Below are positions 26,986 to 34,224 of a DNA stretch of 36,674 nt, one piece after another. Location of the stretch: NCBI GenBank assembly GCA_018814885.1, contig JAHIYU010000097.1, positions 1-36,674 on the forward strand. Reading direction: 5' to 3'. The notes under the pieces are model-generated. The model was not told the DNA's origin. It saw nothing but the letters and a program-made list of their open reading frames with translations, and did no database searches. How positions within the stretch are numbered: the first letter of the stretch is position 1; each line of letters opens with the position of its first letter. This DNA is from a bacterium (lineage in GTDB: Bacteria > Krumholzibacteriota > Krumholzibacteriia > LZORAL124-64-63). Position numbers and translations under genes: made by a program.

Positions 26986-28421
26986 GCGCCGCGGCGTCGG
27001 GCCCGACACCTGTTCGCGTGCTGATGGTCTGCGCGGCCCTGGCCATCCTGGCCATCCTGTTGATCTACATGTCACATCGCGACGCCAGCAGCCGCGTGGA
27101 CCAGGTCGAGGCGCTCATGGTGTCGCAGGCCGGGGCCATCGCCGACGTCATCGCCGTGAGCAGTCTCCACGGCCTGGAGGCCTACAACCTCTACGACAAG
27201 GAGCTGCGACGGAATGCGGCGGAAGCGTCCGGCGCCGTACGCGATCCCGGCGCCGCAGCCGCCGCGACCGACAGCCTGGCGGCGGCCCGCGCGAAGCTCG
27301 GCCCCGGGCACCTCATCAGGACCCTCGGCGCCGGCCACGGCGTCCGCTACGTGGTCATCCAGAACGAATACGGCATCCTCGCCGCTTCGGGGGACGTCAC
27401 GGGATTCCCGCTCCCAGGCGATGACCCCGGACTGCGCCCCCTGGCCGAGGGCGCGGAGCGCATCACGCGCGAGTACGAATCGCCGGCGGGAAAGGTCTTC
27501 GAGGTCGCCCGTGTGGTCTCGCTGGGCAGTCCGGGAGACGTGCTGCTCAGAATCGGCCTGGACAATTCGATCCTGGACGACGTGCGGGGAGACATTCGCC
27601 GGCGCACCCTCATGCGCGCGATCGTCCTGCTGTTCAGCGTGATCCTCGCGTCGTCGCTGCTGATGGCCTGGCAACGCCAGAGCACCCTGAGCCGGGCCGT
27701 CACGCGCATCGAGCGCGAACTCCGCGCCAGGGAGGCGGAAGCGCGCCGGTCCGAGAAGCTGGTGGCCATGGGCGCGCTGGCGTCTGGGGTTGCGCACCAG
27801 GTGCGCAACCCGCTCAACGCCATCCACATGATCGCACAGAGGCTCGTCCGCCGCGACGACGTTACCGCGGACGTCAGGGAACAGGCGGGGCTCATCAGGA
27901 ACGAGAGCGCCAGGATCGAGGAGATCGTGCAGCAGTTCCTGGATTTCGCCTCCCCCCGGCAACCCGCGCTGAAGCCCATCGCCCTGGGCGAGGTCGTGCG
28001 CGAAACGGTCGACACGGCCGCCGCAGCCTATTACGGTGACGGCATCGTCTGCGATACGCGCATCGCCGACCTGGACGCCGAGCTGGACCGCGACTTCGTC
28101 CTGGAGATCCTGGAGAACCTCCTGCGCAACGCCGCGGAAGCCCTCGCCGGGTCCGGCACGCTGCGCGTGTCCCTGACCCGGGACGAGAACCAGGCGCTGC
28201 TCATCGTCGAGGACGACGGCCCGGGCGTGCGTCCCGAGCACCGGGACCGGGTGTTCGACCTGTACTTCACGACGCGCCCCGATGGCACGGGTCTGGGCCT
28301 GAGCCTGACCGCCCAGATGGTCGCCGCGATGGGCGGCTCGATCGCGCTGGCAGAGCCTTCCGCGTTCCCGGGCGGTGCCCGTTTCGAGATCCGCTTCCCC
28401 CTGTCTAGGAGTTCCAGGTGA
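26982..28421 (+). CDS. Membrane sensor histidine kinase, NtrB-like, partner of the sigma-54 activator
   Basis: A 479-residue kinase. Membrane segments lie at about 13-30 and 211-229, with an extracytoplasmic sensor of about 180 residues between them. Residues about 120-195 (VRYVVIQNEYGILAASGD to DVLLRIGLDN) look like a CACHE/PDC-type fold. The kinase core has H272 in ASGVAHQVRNPLNAI, an N-box with N383, DDGPGV (411-416) and GTGLGL (435-440). The HxxRNPLN form of the H-box is typical of kinases that phosphorylate NtrC-family regulators. The gene overlaps wecB by 4 bases and the activator gene by 4 bases, so all three are translated together. The signal sensed is unknown. Confidence 0.93.
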   Translation: MSAAASGPTPVRVLMVCAALAILAILLIYMSHRDASSRVDQVEALMVSQAGAIADVIAVSSLHGLEAYNLYDKELRRNAAEASGAVRDPGAAAAATDSLAAARAKLGPGHLIRTLGAGHGVRYVVIQNEYGILAASGDVTGFPLPGDDPGLRPLAEGAERITREYESPAGKVFEVARVVSLGSPGDVLLRIGLDNSILDDVRGDIRRRTLMRAIVLLFSVILASSLLMAWQRQSTLSRAVTRIERELRAREAEARRSEKLVAMGALASGVAHQVRNPLNAIHMIAQRLVRRDDVTADVREQAGLIRNESARIEEIVQQFLDFASPRQPALKPIALGEVVRETVDTAAAAYYGDGIVCDTRIADLDAELDRDFVLEILENLLRNAAEALAGSGTLRVSLTRDENQALLIVEDDGPGVRPEHRDRVFDLYFTTRPDGTGLGLSLTAQMVAAMGGSIALAEPSAFPGGARFEIRFPLSRSSR

Positions 28422-29797
28422 AGATCGGCGTCATACTGGTGGTCGACGACGAGGCCGGACAGCGCGAAACCCTGGCCGGTGTGCTCCGCGACCGCGGTCA
28501 CACGGTGCTCGAGGCGGCCGACGGCGCCGCCGCCCTCGCGTTGCTCCGGCGCGAGTCGATCGACCTGCTGCTGACCGACATGCGCATGCCCGGCCTCTCC
28601 GGTCACGAGTTGCTCATCGAGTGCCGGGAACTCAAGCCCGACGTGCCGGTCGTCGTGATGACGGCCTACGGAACCGTGGACGTGGCGGTGGCCGCCATGA
28701 AGTCGGGCGCCGCGGATTTCCTGACCAAGCCCATCGACCTCGATCAGCTGGAGATCGTCGTCGACCGCGCGCTGGCCACCCGCGAACTCGTCCGCGAAAA
28801 CCGGGCGCTGAGACGCAGGCTCGAGGAGAGCATCGGGGGCTTCCGCTTGCTGGGCGGATCGGAGGCCCTGCGGGACGTCCTGTTGCGCGCGGGGCGCACG
28901 GCGGAAACGGACGCCACGGCCCTGATCCTCGGCGAGAGCGGCACCGGCAAGGAACTGCTGGCCAGATCGATCCACGACCTCGGCAAGCGGTCCGCAGGCC
29001 CATTCGTGGCCGTCAACTGCTCCGCCCTGCCCGAAACGCTGCTGGAGAGCGAGCTGTTCGGTCACGTCAGGGGAGCCTTCACGGGCGCCGACCGCGACCG
29101 CATCGGCCGCGTGGAGGCGGCGCGGGGCGGGACGCTCTTCCTGGACGAGATAGGCGATCTCTCCCCGGCGGTGCAGGTCAAGCTGCTGCGTTTCCTGCAG
29201 GACCAGGAATACACGCCAGTGGGCGACGTCCGACCGCGCCGGGGCGACGTGAGGGTGCTCGCGGCCACTAACCGCGACCTCCCGGCCGCCATCGCCGACG
29301 GATCATTCCGCGAGGATCTCTTCTACCGTCTCAACGTGGTCAACCTGGTCTTGCCCCCGTTGCGCGAACGGCGCGAGGACATCCCCGAACTCGCCGCCCA
29401 CTTCCTCGAGGTGTACGCCCGGCGCTACGACCGCCGCGCGCGCACCTTCAGCCGCGAAGCCATGGACTGCATCATGTCGCACCCGTTCAAGGGCAACGTG
29501 CGGGAGCTCGAGAACGCGATCGAGCAGACGGTGGTGTTGACCCGCGGCGAGGTGATCCATCGGAACGATCTGCCCGCGGCCCTGTGCGGCCCCGACAGGG
29601 CGGATCACGAACTGCCCGACGCTTCGATGGTCCGGGGCGACCTGAACGATTTTCTCGTCGGTATCGAGCGGAAGATCGTGACCGAGACGCTGGCCCGCTT
29701 CCACGGCAACCAGAGCGATACGGCCCGACACCTTGGTCTGACCGAGAGCGGGCTGCGCTACAAGCTGAAGAAATGGCGGGACGCCCGGAAGGGATGA
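28418..29797 (+). CDS. NtrC-family sigma-54-dependent response regulator
   Basis: A 459-residue enhancer-binding protein. The receiver domain (about 4-118) has D54, T82 and K104. The AAA+ domain (about 143-385) has Walker A GESGTGKE (172-179), the sigma-54 contact loop GAFTGAD (219-225), Walker B TLFLDEI (239-245) and NLVLPPLRERREDI (309-322). The Fis-type helix-turn-helix is at about 420-455 (TARHLGLTESGLRYKLKKW). All motifs needed for sigma-54 activation are present. GTG at 28418 overlaps the kinase stop by 4 bases. Two sigma-54 promoters lie within 2.2 kb downstream on the same strand and are the obvious candidate targets. Like other NtrC-type regulators it should oligomerise on phosphorylation and use ATP to open promoters. 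Confidence 0.96.
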   Translation: MKIGVILVVDDEAGQRETLAGVLRDRGHTVLEAADGAAALALLRRESIDLLLTDMRMPGLSGHELLIECRELKPDVPVVVMTAYGTVDVAVAAMKSGAADFLTKPIDLDQLEIVVDRALATRELVRENRALRRRLEESIGGFRLLGGSEALRDVLLRAGRTAETDATALILGESGTGKELLARSIHDLGKRSAGPFVAVNCSALPETLLESELFGHVRGAFTGADRDRIGRVEAARGGTLFLDEIGDLSPAVQVKLLRFLQDQEYTPVGDVRPRRGDVRVLAATNRDLPAAIADGSFREDLFYRLNVVNLVLPPLRERREDIPELAAHFLEVYARRYDRRARTFSREAMDCIMSHPFKGNVRELENAIEQTVVLTRGEVIHRNDLPAALCGPDRADHELPDASMVRGDLNDFLVGIERKIVTETLARFHGNQSDTARHLGLTESGLRYKLKKWRDARKG

Positions 29798-29820
29798 CGC
29801 CCGCGCGGCGCCCGCAGGAA

Positions 29821-29860
29821 TCTGCGAAGCGGAGCCCCCGCCCTCGTCGATGTCTGCGAA
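29821..29860 (+). promoter_or_regulatory. Possible activator-binding direct repeats
   Basis: TCTGCGAA occurs at 29821-29828 and again at 29853-29860, 32 bases apart, or about three turns of the helix. They lie 95-134 bases upstream of the sigma-54 promoter at 29955, where enhancer sites for NtrC-type activators are usually found. Near the second sigma-54 promoter, TCGCAGA at 31769-31775 is the complement of TCTGCGA. The link to this activator is inference. Confidence 0.3.
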
Positions 29861-29954
29861 CCGATCCCGAACGTACACGGCCCGGCCGCCGCCCTGGTCC
29901 TGTATCTTGCCTGGATGATGTCGGTTACGCGCATAGGCCACGTCACTCCCGAAC

Positions 29955-29970
29955 CGGCACGCGGGTTGCA
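29955..29970 (+). promoter_or_regulatory. Sigma-54 (-24/-12) promoter 1
   Basis: CGGCAC at 29955-29960 and TTGCA at 29966-29970 give the obligatory GG-N10-GC spacing (29956/57 and 29968/69). Only the first base of the -24 box departs from TGGCAC. The GC of the -12 box lies 68 bases before the ATG of the small calcium-binding protein, predicting a leader of about 55 bases. It lies 158 bases after the stop of the NtrC-family activator. Confidence 0.78.
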
Positions 29971-29980
29971 AATCGGCGCG

Positions 29981-30015
29981 CACGGTGGCGACTGACAATG
30001 GTGCCCAGCACCGTG
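29981..30015 (+). other. Possible 5'-leader hairpin
   Basis: CACGGTG (29981-29987) pairs perfectly with CACCGTG (30009-30015). It starts at the predicted sigma-54 transcription start and ends 6 bases before the AAAGGAG ribosome site. It could protect the 5' end of the message. No counterpart is seen in the leader of the paralog at 31992. Confidence 0.3.
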
Positions 30016-30036
30016 AGCCTCAAAGGAGATCGGATC

Positions 30037-30498
30037 ATGAATCGTACATTCTTCCTGCTGGCGGTCGTGGCCGCTTTGGTCCTGATCGCAGCCGCGGCCA
30101 ACGCCCAGGGCTTCGGACCCGGCGAGGGCCAGGGCGAGGGCGTCTGCAACTTCATCGACGAGGACGGCGACGGGTTCAACGACCTCGCACCCGACGCCGA
30201 CGGCGACGGCATCCCCAACGGCCTCGACCCGGATTACGTCCGGCCGGCCGACGGCACCGGGAACCAGTTCGGGGCCGACCACCAGAGCGGGCTGTTCTGT
30301 CGGAGTTTCGGCGAGGACGCCATGGGCCTCATGAATCGCTTCGGTTTCTCCTACGGGCCGGGCGACGGCTCGGGTGACGGAGACTGCCCCGGCGACGGCA
30401 CAGGTTTCGGTCCCGGCAGCGGGACGGGCGAGCACGACGGCAACGGTCACGGCCAGGGTGACGACACCGGCGGCAGGCACGGCCGGCACGACCACTGA
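30037..30498 (+). CDS. Small secreted protein with DxDxDG calcium-binding loops (paralog 1)
   Basis: A 153-residue exported protein. The signal peptide (1-24, ending ANAQ) is followed by QGFGPG and a segment with two calcium-loop motifs in a row: DEDGDGFND (41-49) and DADGDGIPNGLD (53-64), then PDY. The second fits an EF-hand-like or thrombospondin type 3 loop (Asp at 1, 3, 5; Asn at 9; Asp at 12). The rest is rich in Gly, Asp and His, with three cysteines (37, 88, 117). About 45 residues are nearly identical to the protein at 31992, and both share a DGTGFGPG tail. AAAGGAG at 30022-30028 supports the ATG. It is read from a sigma-54 promoter and lies 55 bases before an outer-membrane barrel gene. 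Function unknown. Confidence 0.85.
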   Translation: MNRTFFLLAVVAALVLIAAAANAQGFGPGEGQGEGVCNFIDEDGDGFNDLAPDADGDGIPNGLDPDYVRPADGTGNQFGADHQSGLFCRSFGEDAMGLMNRFGFSYGPGDGSGDGDCPGDGTGFGPGSGTGEHDGNGHGQGDDTGGRHGRHDH

Positions 30499-30502
30499 GC
30501 CC

Positions 30503-30537
30503 GACGGCGGGAACGGCCGGCCCGTTCCCGCGCCGTC
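30503..30537 (+). other. Strong intercistronic hairpin
   Basis: GACGGC plus GGGAACGG (30503-30516) pairs with CCGTTCCC plus GCCGTC, with a two-base bulge and a short loop. It fills most of the 55-base gap between the small calcium-binding protein and the barrel gene. No T-run follows, so it is more likely a message-stabilising or partly terminating element, which would give more of the first product than of the second. Confidence 0.4.
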
Positions 30538-30553
30538 GCCGCAGGAGACCCCA

Positions 30554-31642
30554 TTGAACAAGGCGATCGTCATCACTTCTCAATTCGTCGGGATGCTACT
30601 CTCGACGATGGCGATCGCCTCCGACATCCACGGTCGGTTCGACATCGGGAGCGGCTACACCGAGCACCCCCTCGGGCTCCGGAACGACACGGCGGCCGGC
30701 TACCTGAACGGCGTGCTGTTTCTCAGCAACTCTCTGGCGACCGATACGCACATGGTCAAGTTAGGCTATGAGGGGACTGCCACCCTGTTCGGACAGGAAA
30801 CCGACCTCGGCTCGCGGCGTCACGCCCTGGGCATCGAATGGCACCACGGAATGGGGAGTAGGCGCGACGGCCTGAGCGCGGGCGTCCAGGTCTCGACCCG
30901 GAATCACGACGGCTACTACGAGATCTACGACTACGCCGAAGGCTACGGTTACTTCGCCTTCAAGAGCTACCTCGACGAGCGGACCCTGGGGCGCGGCTAT
31001 GCGGCCCTGCGCATCCGCAGATACGGCGACCTGCCCGAGGAGAGCTACGTCGAGCCCCACGCCCATCTGGAATTGCAGCGCTATGCGGAGAGCCGCACGA
31101 CCCTGGGCCTGGCCGTCGACTACGGCGTCAAGATCTTCGACGACGCGTCCGCGCCGCGGATCTGGGACACCCCTGACACACCCGCCACCTCCCAGATCGC
31201 GGCGCGGCTCAATTTCGCCCAGGGTATATCCGATCGGGTGGCGTTGCGCGGCTGGATCGGGAGCCTGTGGAACCTTTCGGACTTTCCCCACTACGTCAAC
31301 GACAACGTCTACGACAGTCCCGTGCTGGACCACTACGCGTACGACGGCCTGGACTCCCGGCTCATCCTGAAGATCCTGGGCCCCGTGCAGACCTGGCTCG
31401 AGGTGGGCGGATCCTGGGGCCGGCACGACTACGGCGAGATGCTCTTCGCGAGCGAGGGAGGCGGCTCGGTGCGCGAGGACGATGTGGCGACTGTCTTCCT
31501 GGGGGTCGAACGCAGGCTGGGCGGCGGTCCGATCGATCCGCGGCTGCGGCTCCATCTCGGCTGGCGGGACCAGGACTCCATCATCCCGAACTACGACTAC
31601 GCCGGATCCTATTTCACATCCTCTCTCTCGTTGGATTGGTGA
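30554..31642 (+). CDS. Outer-membrane beta-barrel protein, family not recognised
   Basis: A 362-residue protein with a signal peptide (about 1-23, hydrophobic core VGMLLSTMAIA) and amphipathic strands throughout, rich in Tyr, Asp and Gly (for example HDGYYEIYDYAEGYGYFAF, YAALRIRRYG, SYFTSSLSLDW). It ends in Trp, as expected for insertion by the BAM machinery. About 14-16 strands would fit the length. I do not recognise a family. The start is TTG at 30554, with AGGAG at 30543-30547 six bases away; frames reaching further upstream run through the preceding gene and lack a signal peptide. It is probably co-transcribed with the small calcium-binding protein from sigma-54 promoter 1, which suggests the two act together at the outer membrane, as porin and partner or as anchor and surface protein. 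Confidence 0.8.
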   Translation: MNKAIVITSQFVGMLLSTMAIASDIHGRFDIGSGYTEHPLGLRNDTAAGYLNGVLFLSNSLATDTHMVKLGYEGTATLFGQETDLGSRRHALGIEWHHGMGSRRDGLSAGVQVSTRNHDGYYEIYDYAEGYGYFAFKSYLDERTLGRGYAALRIRRYGDLPEESYVEPHAHLELQRYAESRTTLGLAVDYGVKIFDDASAPRIWDTPDTPATSQIAARLNFAQGISDRVALRGWIGSLWNLSDFPHYVNDNVYDSPVLDHYAYDGLDSRLILKILGPVQTWLEVGGSWGRHDYGEMLFASEGGGSVREDDVATVFLGVERRLGGGPIDPRLRLHLGWRDQDSIIPNYDYAGSYFTSSLSLDW

Positions 31643-31685
31643 TCGGGTTCTGGGGCGGGACGGTCCGCATCCGGCTCAGGGACTC

Positions 31686-31697
31686 GATCTGCAGATC
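31686..31697. promoter_or_regulatory. Perfect 12-bp palindrome, possible operator
   Basis: GATCTGCAGATC lies about 215 bases upstream of sigma-54 promoter 2. A twofold-symmetric site could bind a dimeric activator. Its half differs from the TCTGCGAA repeats upstream of promoter 1 after the first five bases, so a shared protein is not shown. Confidence 0.2.
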
Positions 31698-31849
31698 CAC
31701 CTCGACATGGCAGCCGAGTGAGGATCGGCATGAATTCACAGCGTGTTGCTCAACCAGGTTATCGTGCCTCGCAGAGAACCACGCCCCACGGTTCACGCCA
31801 TCGTAGTCCTTTGCGGGCTGCCCCTGACTGCACACCCCCGCCACCGCCT

Positions 31850-31884
31850 CGCAATTCATTAACATCATGATATATATATAGTTA
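31850..31884. promoter_or_regulatory. A+T-rich tract upstream of sigma-54 promoter 2, possible bend
   Basis: The stretch around 31851-31883 is almost free of G and C and contains alternating TA (31870-31881), in a region that is otherwise GC-rich. It lies about 30-60 bases upstream of the -24 box. Sigma-54 promoters often need a bend (IHF or intrinsic) between enhancer and promoter. No clear IHF consensus is seen, so intrinsic flexibility is the more cautious reading. Confidence 0.35.
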
Positions 31885-31911
31885 CTGAGCATCCATGTTT
31901 CGGATACGACG

Positions 31912-31927
31912 TGGCACATAGGTTGCA
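31912..31927 (+). promoter_or_regulatory. Sigma-54 (-24/-12) promoter 2
   Basis: TGGCAC (31912-31917), five bases, then TTGCA (31923-31927): a full match to the sigma-54 consensus with GG-N10-GC. The GC of the -12 box is 66 bases before the ATG of paralog 2, almost the same distance as in promoter 1 (68). The two promoters also share the GGTTGCAA core. Confidence 0.88.
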
Positions 31928-31991
31928 ACATGCACTTGCGAAGCTTCAAAACAACAGACTCGCCCAATCAATCGAAACAAGGAGAGCAATC

Positions 31992-32417
31992 ATGAAGCGT
32001 AATCTGAGCCTGCTGACCCTTCTGGCCGCCATCGCCCTGATGGCTACCGCGGCGAGCGCCCAGGGCTTCGGCCCCGGGCCCGGCGACGGCATATGCAACT
32101 TCATCGACGAGGATGGCGACGGGTATAACGATCTGGCCCCCGATGCCGATGGAGACGGTATCCCCAACGGCGTCGATCCCGACTACGTCTCCCCCATGGA
32201 CGGCACCGGCAACCGTTTCGGTGCGAACAGGAACATCGATACCCTCAGCAAGATCTTAGGTGTGGGCAACATGGGCGGCGCTGGCCGTTACGGCGTCGGC
32301 GACGGCACCGGTGACGGCACAGGTCCGGTCGACGGTACCGGCTTCGGACCGGGCACCGGCGATTGCATCAATGATAAGACCGTCGTTCCAGGCAATCGGC
32401 TAGGACTTCGTCGCTAG
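31992..32417 (+). CDS. Small secreted protein with DxDxDG calcium-binding loops (paralog 2)
   Basis: A 141-residue exported protein: signal peptide (1-23, ending ASAQ), QGFGPGPGDG, then DEDGDGYND (39-47) and DADGDGIPNGVD (51-62), then PDYV. Over about 45 residues it differs from the protein at 30037 at only a handful of positions. After that the two diverge: this one has a short helical part (NIDTLSKILGVGNMGG) and a tail of DGTG repeats, and it lacks the His-rich end of paralog 1. Two cysteines remain (35, 125). AAGGAG at 31979-31984 supports the ATG. It has its own sigma-54 promoter and a terminator-like hairpin after the stop, so it can be made as a single-gene message. Function unknown; calcium binding is inferred from the loops. 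Confidence 0.85.
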   Translation: MKRNLSLLTLLAAIALMATAASAQGFGPGPGDGICNFIDEDGDGYNDLAPDADGDGIPNGVDPDYVSPMDGTGNRFGANRNIDTLSKILGVGNMGGAGRYGVGDGTGDGTGPVDGTGFGPGTGDCINDKTVVPGNRLGLRR

Positions 32418-32430
32418 GATACAACGATCA

Positions 32431-32457
32431 GACGGGGTCGGCCTGACCGGCCCCGTC
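32431..32457. terminator. Terminator-like hairpin between convergent genes
   Basis: GACGGGGTCGG (32431-32441) pairs with CCGGCCCCGTC (32447-32457) with one G-T pair and a five-base loop. ATTCC follows, so the T-run is poor. It lies 14 bases after the stop of paralog 2 and 20 bases before the convergent YaiO-like gene, and could serve either strand. Confidence 0.6.
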
Positions 32458-32476
32458 ATTCCATCAGGACCATGGA

Positions 32477-33319
32477 TCAGAATTCCAGGAACGCCCCCGC
32501 GCCCAGACTCACCTTCTCGTAGCCGTCGATGCCCGTTCCCAGGTCCAGGTAGCCGGCCTGGAGCTTCAGGCCCAGACGGGGACGCAGCCAGCGCTGATAG
32601 TTCACCGCCAGTTCGACGAAATCGTGATCCACGGGCTGGGCGGGCGAGATCCAGGTCGCGGTGTAGCGTTCCTGTCCCAGGGTGAGGTTGGCGAAGAGCC
32701 AGGCCCGGCCCTCCTCCCCCCAGCCGCAGGAGAAGAGGTGCTTCCAGCCGACGCGGTCGCCCGGAGCGCTGACCGTGCGGGTCAACCGGTACTCCGCGAT
32801 GACCGGTCCTTGCCAGACGCGGGGACCCGCCGCCACGTACCAGTCCTCGTGGGCGTCGTAGTCCTCGAGCCAGCCGGCGGCGACCACGGCGATCACCGGC
32901 CCGGCGTTCAGGTAGAAGGCGTGGTCCCAGCGGTGGCGCGGCAGGTAGTGCGAGCGGCCGCCGCTGGTGAAGGCCGTGTACGAGTAGACTCGCCCGGTCC
33001 AGTCCGCGTAGGCGCCGACGGTCAGGCCGGCGTCGCTGTCCTCGCGCTCGAACAGGCCCGCCTGCACGAAGGGCGTGAGGCGCGGGATGGTCCGCACGTA
33101 GAGGGTGGCGGTGGCCGTGTGCCAGTTGCCGTAGAGATCGCCGGGACTCAGCAGATCGGCGGTCAGGTCCAGATCCAGCCGGTAGTCGGGATCGCCCCTG
33201 GCCCGTATCCAGTCCGTGACCGTCTCGGTCGCGGCCGCAGCCGCCCCGGCCAGGGCGATCGCCAACGCCAGCACGGCCAACGCCGCCGCCGCTCGCTCTG
33301 TGCGCTTCGTGTCAATCAC
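32477..33319 (-). CDS. YaiO-like outer-membrane beta-barrel protein
   Basis: A 280-residue exported protein with a signal peptide (about 1-30, long Ala/Leu core). The rest reads as amphipathic strands: YGNWHTATATLYVRTI, TPFVQAGLFERE, AYADWTGRVYSYTAF, PRHRWDHAFYLNAG, RLGLKLQAGYLDLG, and it ends in EF, the aromatic end needed for outer-membrane insertion. Strand order, spacing and size resemble the YaiO family, found beside polysaccharide genes. It could be a channel or anchor for the polysaccharide handled by its operon partners. GTG at 33319 overlaps the stop of the lipoprotein gene (GTGA). It is the last gene of the operon. The YaiO assignment is by pattern only. Confidence 0.7.
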   Translation of the reverse strand: MIDTKRTERAAAALAVLALAIALAGAAAAATETVTDWIRARGDPDYRLDLDLTADLLSPGDLYGNWHTATATLYVRTIPRLTPFVQAGLFEREDSDAGLTVGAYADWTGRVYSYTAFTSGGRSHYLPRHRWDHAFYLNAGPVIAVVAAGWLEDYDAHEDWYVAAGPRVWQGPVIAEYRLTRTVSAPGDRVGWKHLFSCGWGEEGRAWLFANLTLGQERYTATWISPAQPVDHDFVELAVNYQRWLRPRLGLKLQAGYLDLGTGIDGYEKVSLGAGAFLEF

Positions 33320-34224
33320 TGTATCACCCGCTCCCGCGTCAATTCGATGATGGTGCGCTCGCTGGGAGACATTTCGCCTCCCCCGCGCGGATCGTACCTC
33401 GCGGCGAACTCCCGCCACAAGGACCCGGCCGGTTCCCCCCCCGCCGGGACCACCCCGTACAGGACGGGGAAGAGCTGGGCGAGCGCGTCCGGATAGTACG
33501 TGTCCCACGACGCGGCGTGCACCACGCCGTCGCTCTCGGCCCAGTGGAACCGGTGGGTGGCCGGATCGTAGAGCCGCGACATGATGGCCTGGCGCAGGCG
33601 CTCGGCCGCCGCCAGGTAGCGCGGACCCGCGTCCCGGCCCAGGCGCCGCTCCAGCGCGGACCAGGAGATGAGCCCGCCGTAGGACTCGCAGTTGTCCATC
33701 AGGTAGTGCGTGCCGTCCGCGGGGGATACGCGCATCAGGCCGTCGTCGTCCTGCAGGGACAGCAGCAGGTCGGCCACGGTCACGATCTCCGAGAGGCGGG
33801 CGGCCATGAGCGCGGCGTCGCCGCTGGCCTGCTCGTAGGCGTCGAGCAGGATCAGGAACGTGCCCGCATAGGCGTCCGCCGAATCGTACCGACCCGTGGC
33901 CCGCTCCCGGTTGCCGTGATGCACGTCGTAGTCGTCTATCGTTCCCGCGCGTCCGCCTCCCCCCTCGACGTTGAGATGGTCCAGGTACCACGCGATGTAA
34001 CGCGCGACCTCGTCCAGGTGGCGACCATGTCGACAGAGCGACACGGCGTAGAGATTGGCGAAGTAGGGCCGCACGAGCTGCGGACTCGGGCCGACGGGCT
34101 CGAAACGGGCCACCACCGCCAGGGCGGCGTGCCGCTGCGGACCCGCCGCGCATCCCGCCAGGAGGATCAACGACACGATCCACGATGCGCACTCAGCGCC
34201 GGGTCGCCGCGAACTCGATCTCAT
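33316..34224 (-). CDS. Lipoprotein, alpha/alpha-barrel glycosidase-like
   Basis: A 302-residue lipoprotein with lipobox LLAGC (C25) after MRSSSRRPGAECASWIVSLI. The mature part is helical, with motifs like six-hairpin (alpha/alpha) glycosidases and epimerases: DSADAYAGTFLILLDAY (114-130), ADLLLSLQDDDGLMRV (151-166), MDNCESYGGLISWSALE, WDTYYPDALAQLFP. Substrate and reaction are not known; candidates are trimming or remodelling a polysaccharide in the periplasm. I chose ATG 34224-34222, which overlaps the previous gene by 32 bases, because GGAGG sits 6 bases upstream and it gives a complete lipoprotein signal. The alternative GTG inside the signal leaves only eight residues before the cysteine. 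Confidence 0.72.
   Translation of the reverse strand: MRSSSRRPGAECASWIVSLILLAGCAAGPQRHAALAVVARFEPVGPSPQLVRPYFANLYAVSLCRHGRHLDEVARYIAWYLDHLNVEGGGGRAGTIDDYDVHHGNRERATGRYDSADAYAGTFLILLDAYEQASGDAALMAARLSEIVTVADLLLSLQDDDGLMRVSPADGTHYLMDNCESYGGLISWSALERRLGRDAGPRYLAAAERLRQAIMSRLYDPATHRFHWAESDGVVHAASWDTYYPDALAQLFPVLYGVVPAGGEPAGSLWREFAARYDPRGGGEMSPSERTIIELTRERVIQ

Larger units (their letters stand above)
31643..31991 (+). other. Regulatory gap before calcium-binding paralog 2
   Basis: No gene is seen in these 349 bases; short open frames here have no signal peptide or good ribosome site. The gap holds a perfect 12-bp palindrome (GATCTGCAGATC, 31686-31697), a TCGCAGA site (31769-31775), an A+T-rich tract (31850-31884) and a consensus sigma-54 promoter (31912-31927). 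No clear terminator for the barrel gene is present, so read-through into paralog 2 is possible. Confidence 0.7.

Noticed and set aside
29798..30036. Continuation of a small open frame from 29584 into the calcium-binding protein
   Set aside because: The upstream part overlaps the activator gene in another frame. The signal peptide and ribosome site fix the start at 30037.
31643..31911. Short open frames in the gap before paralog 2
   Set aside because: No signal peptide, no ribosome site, and no similarity to neighbours. The stretch is better explained as a regulatory region.
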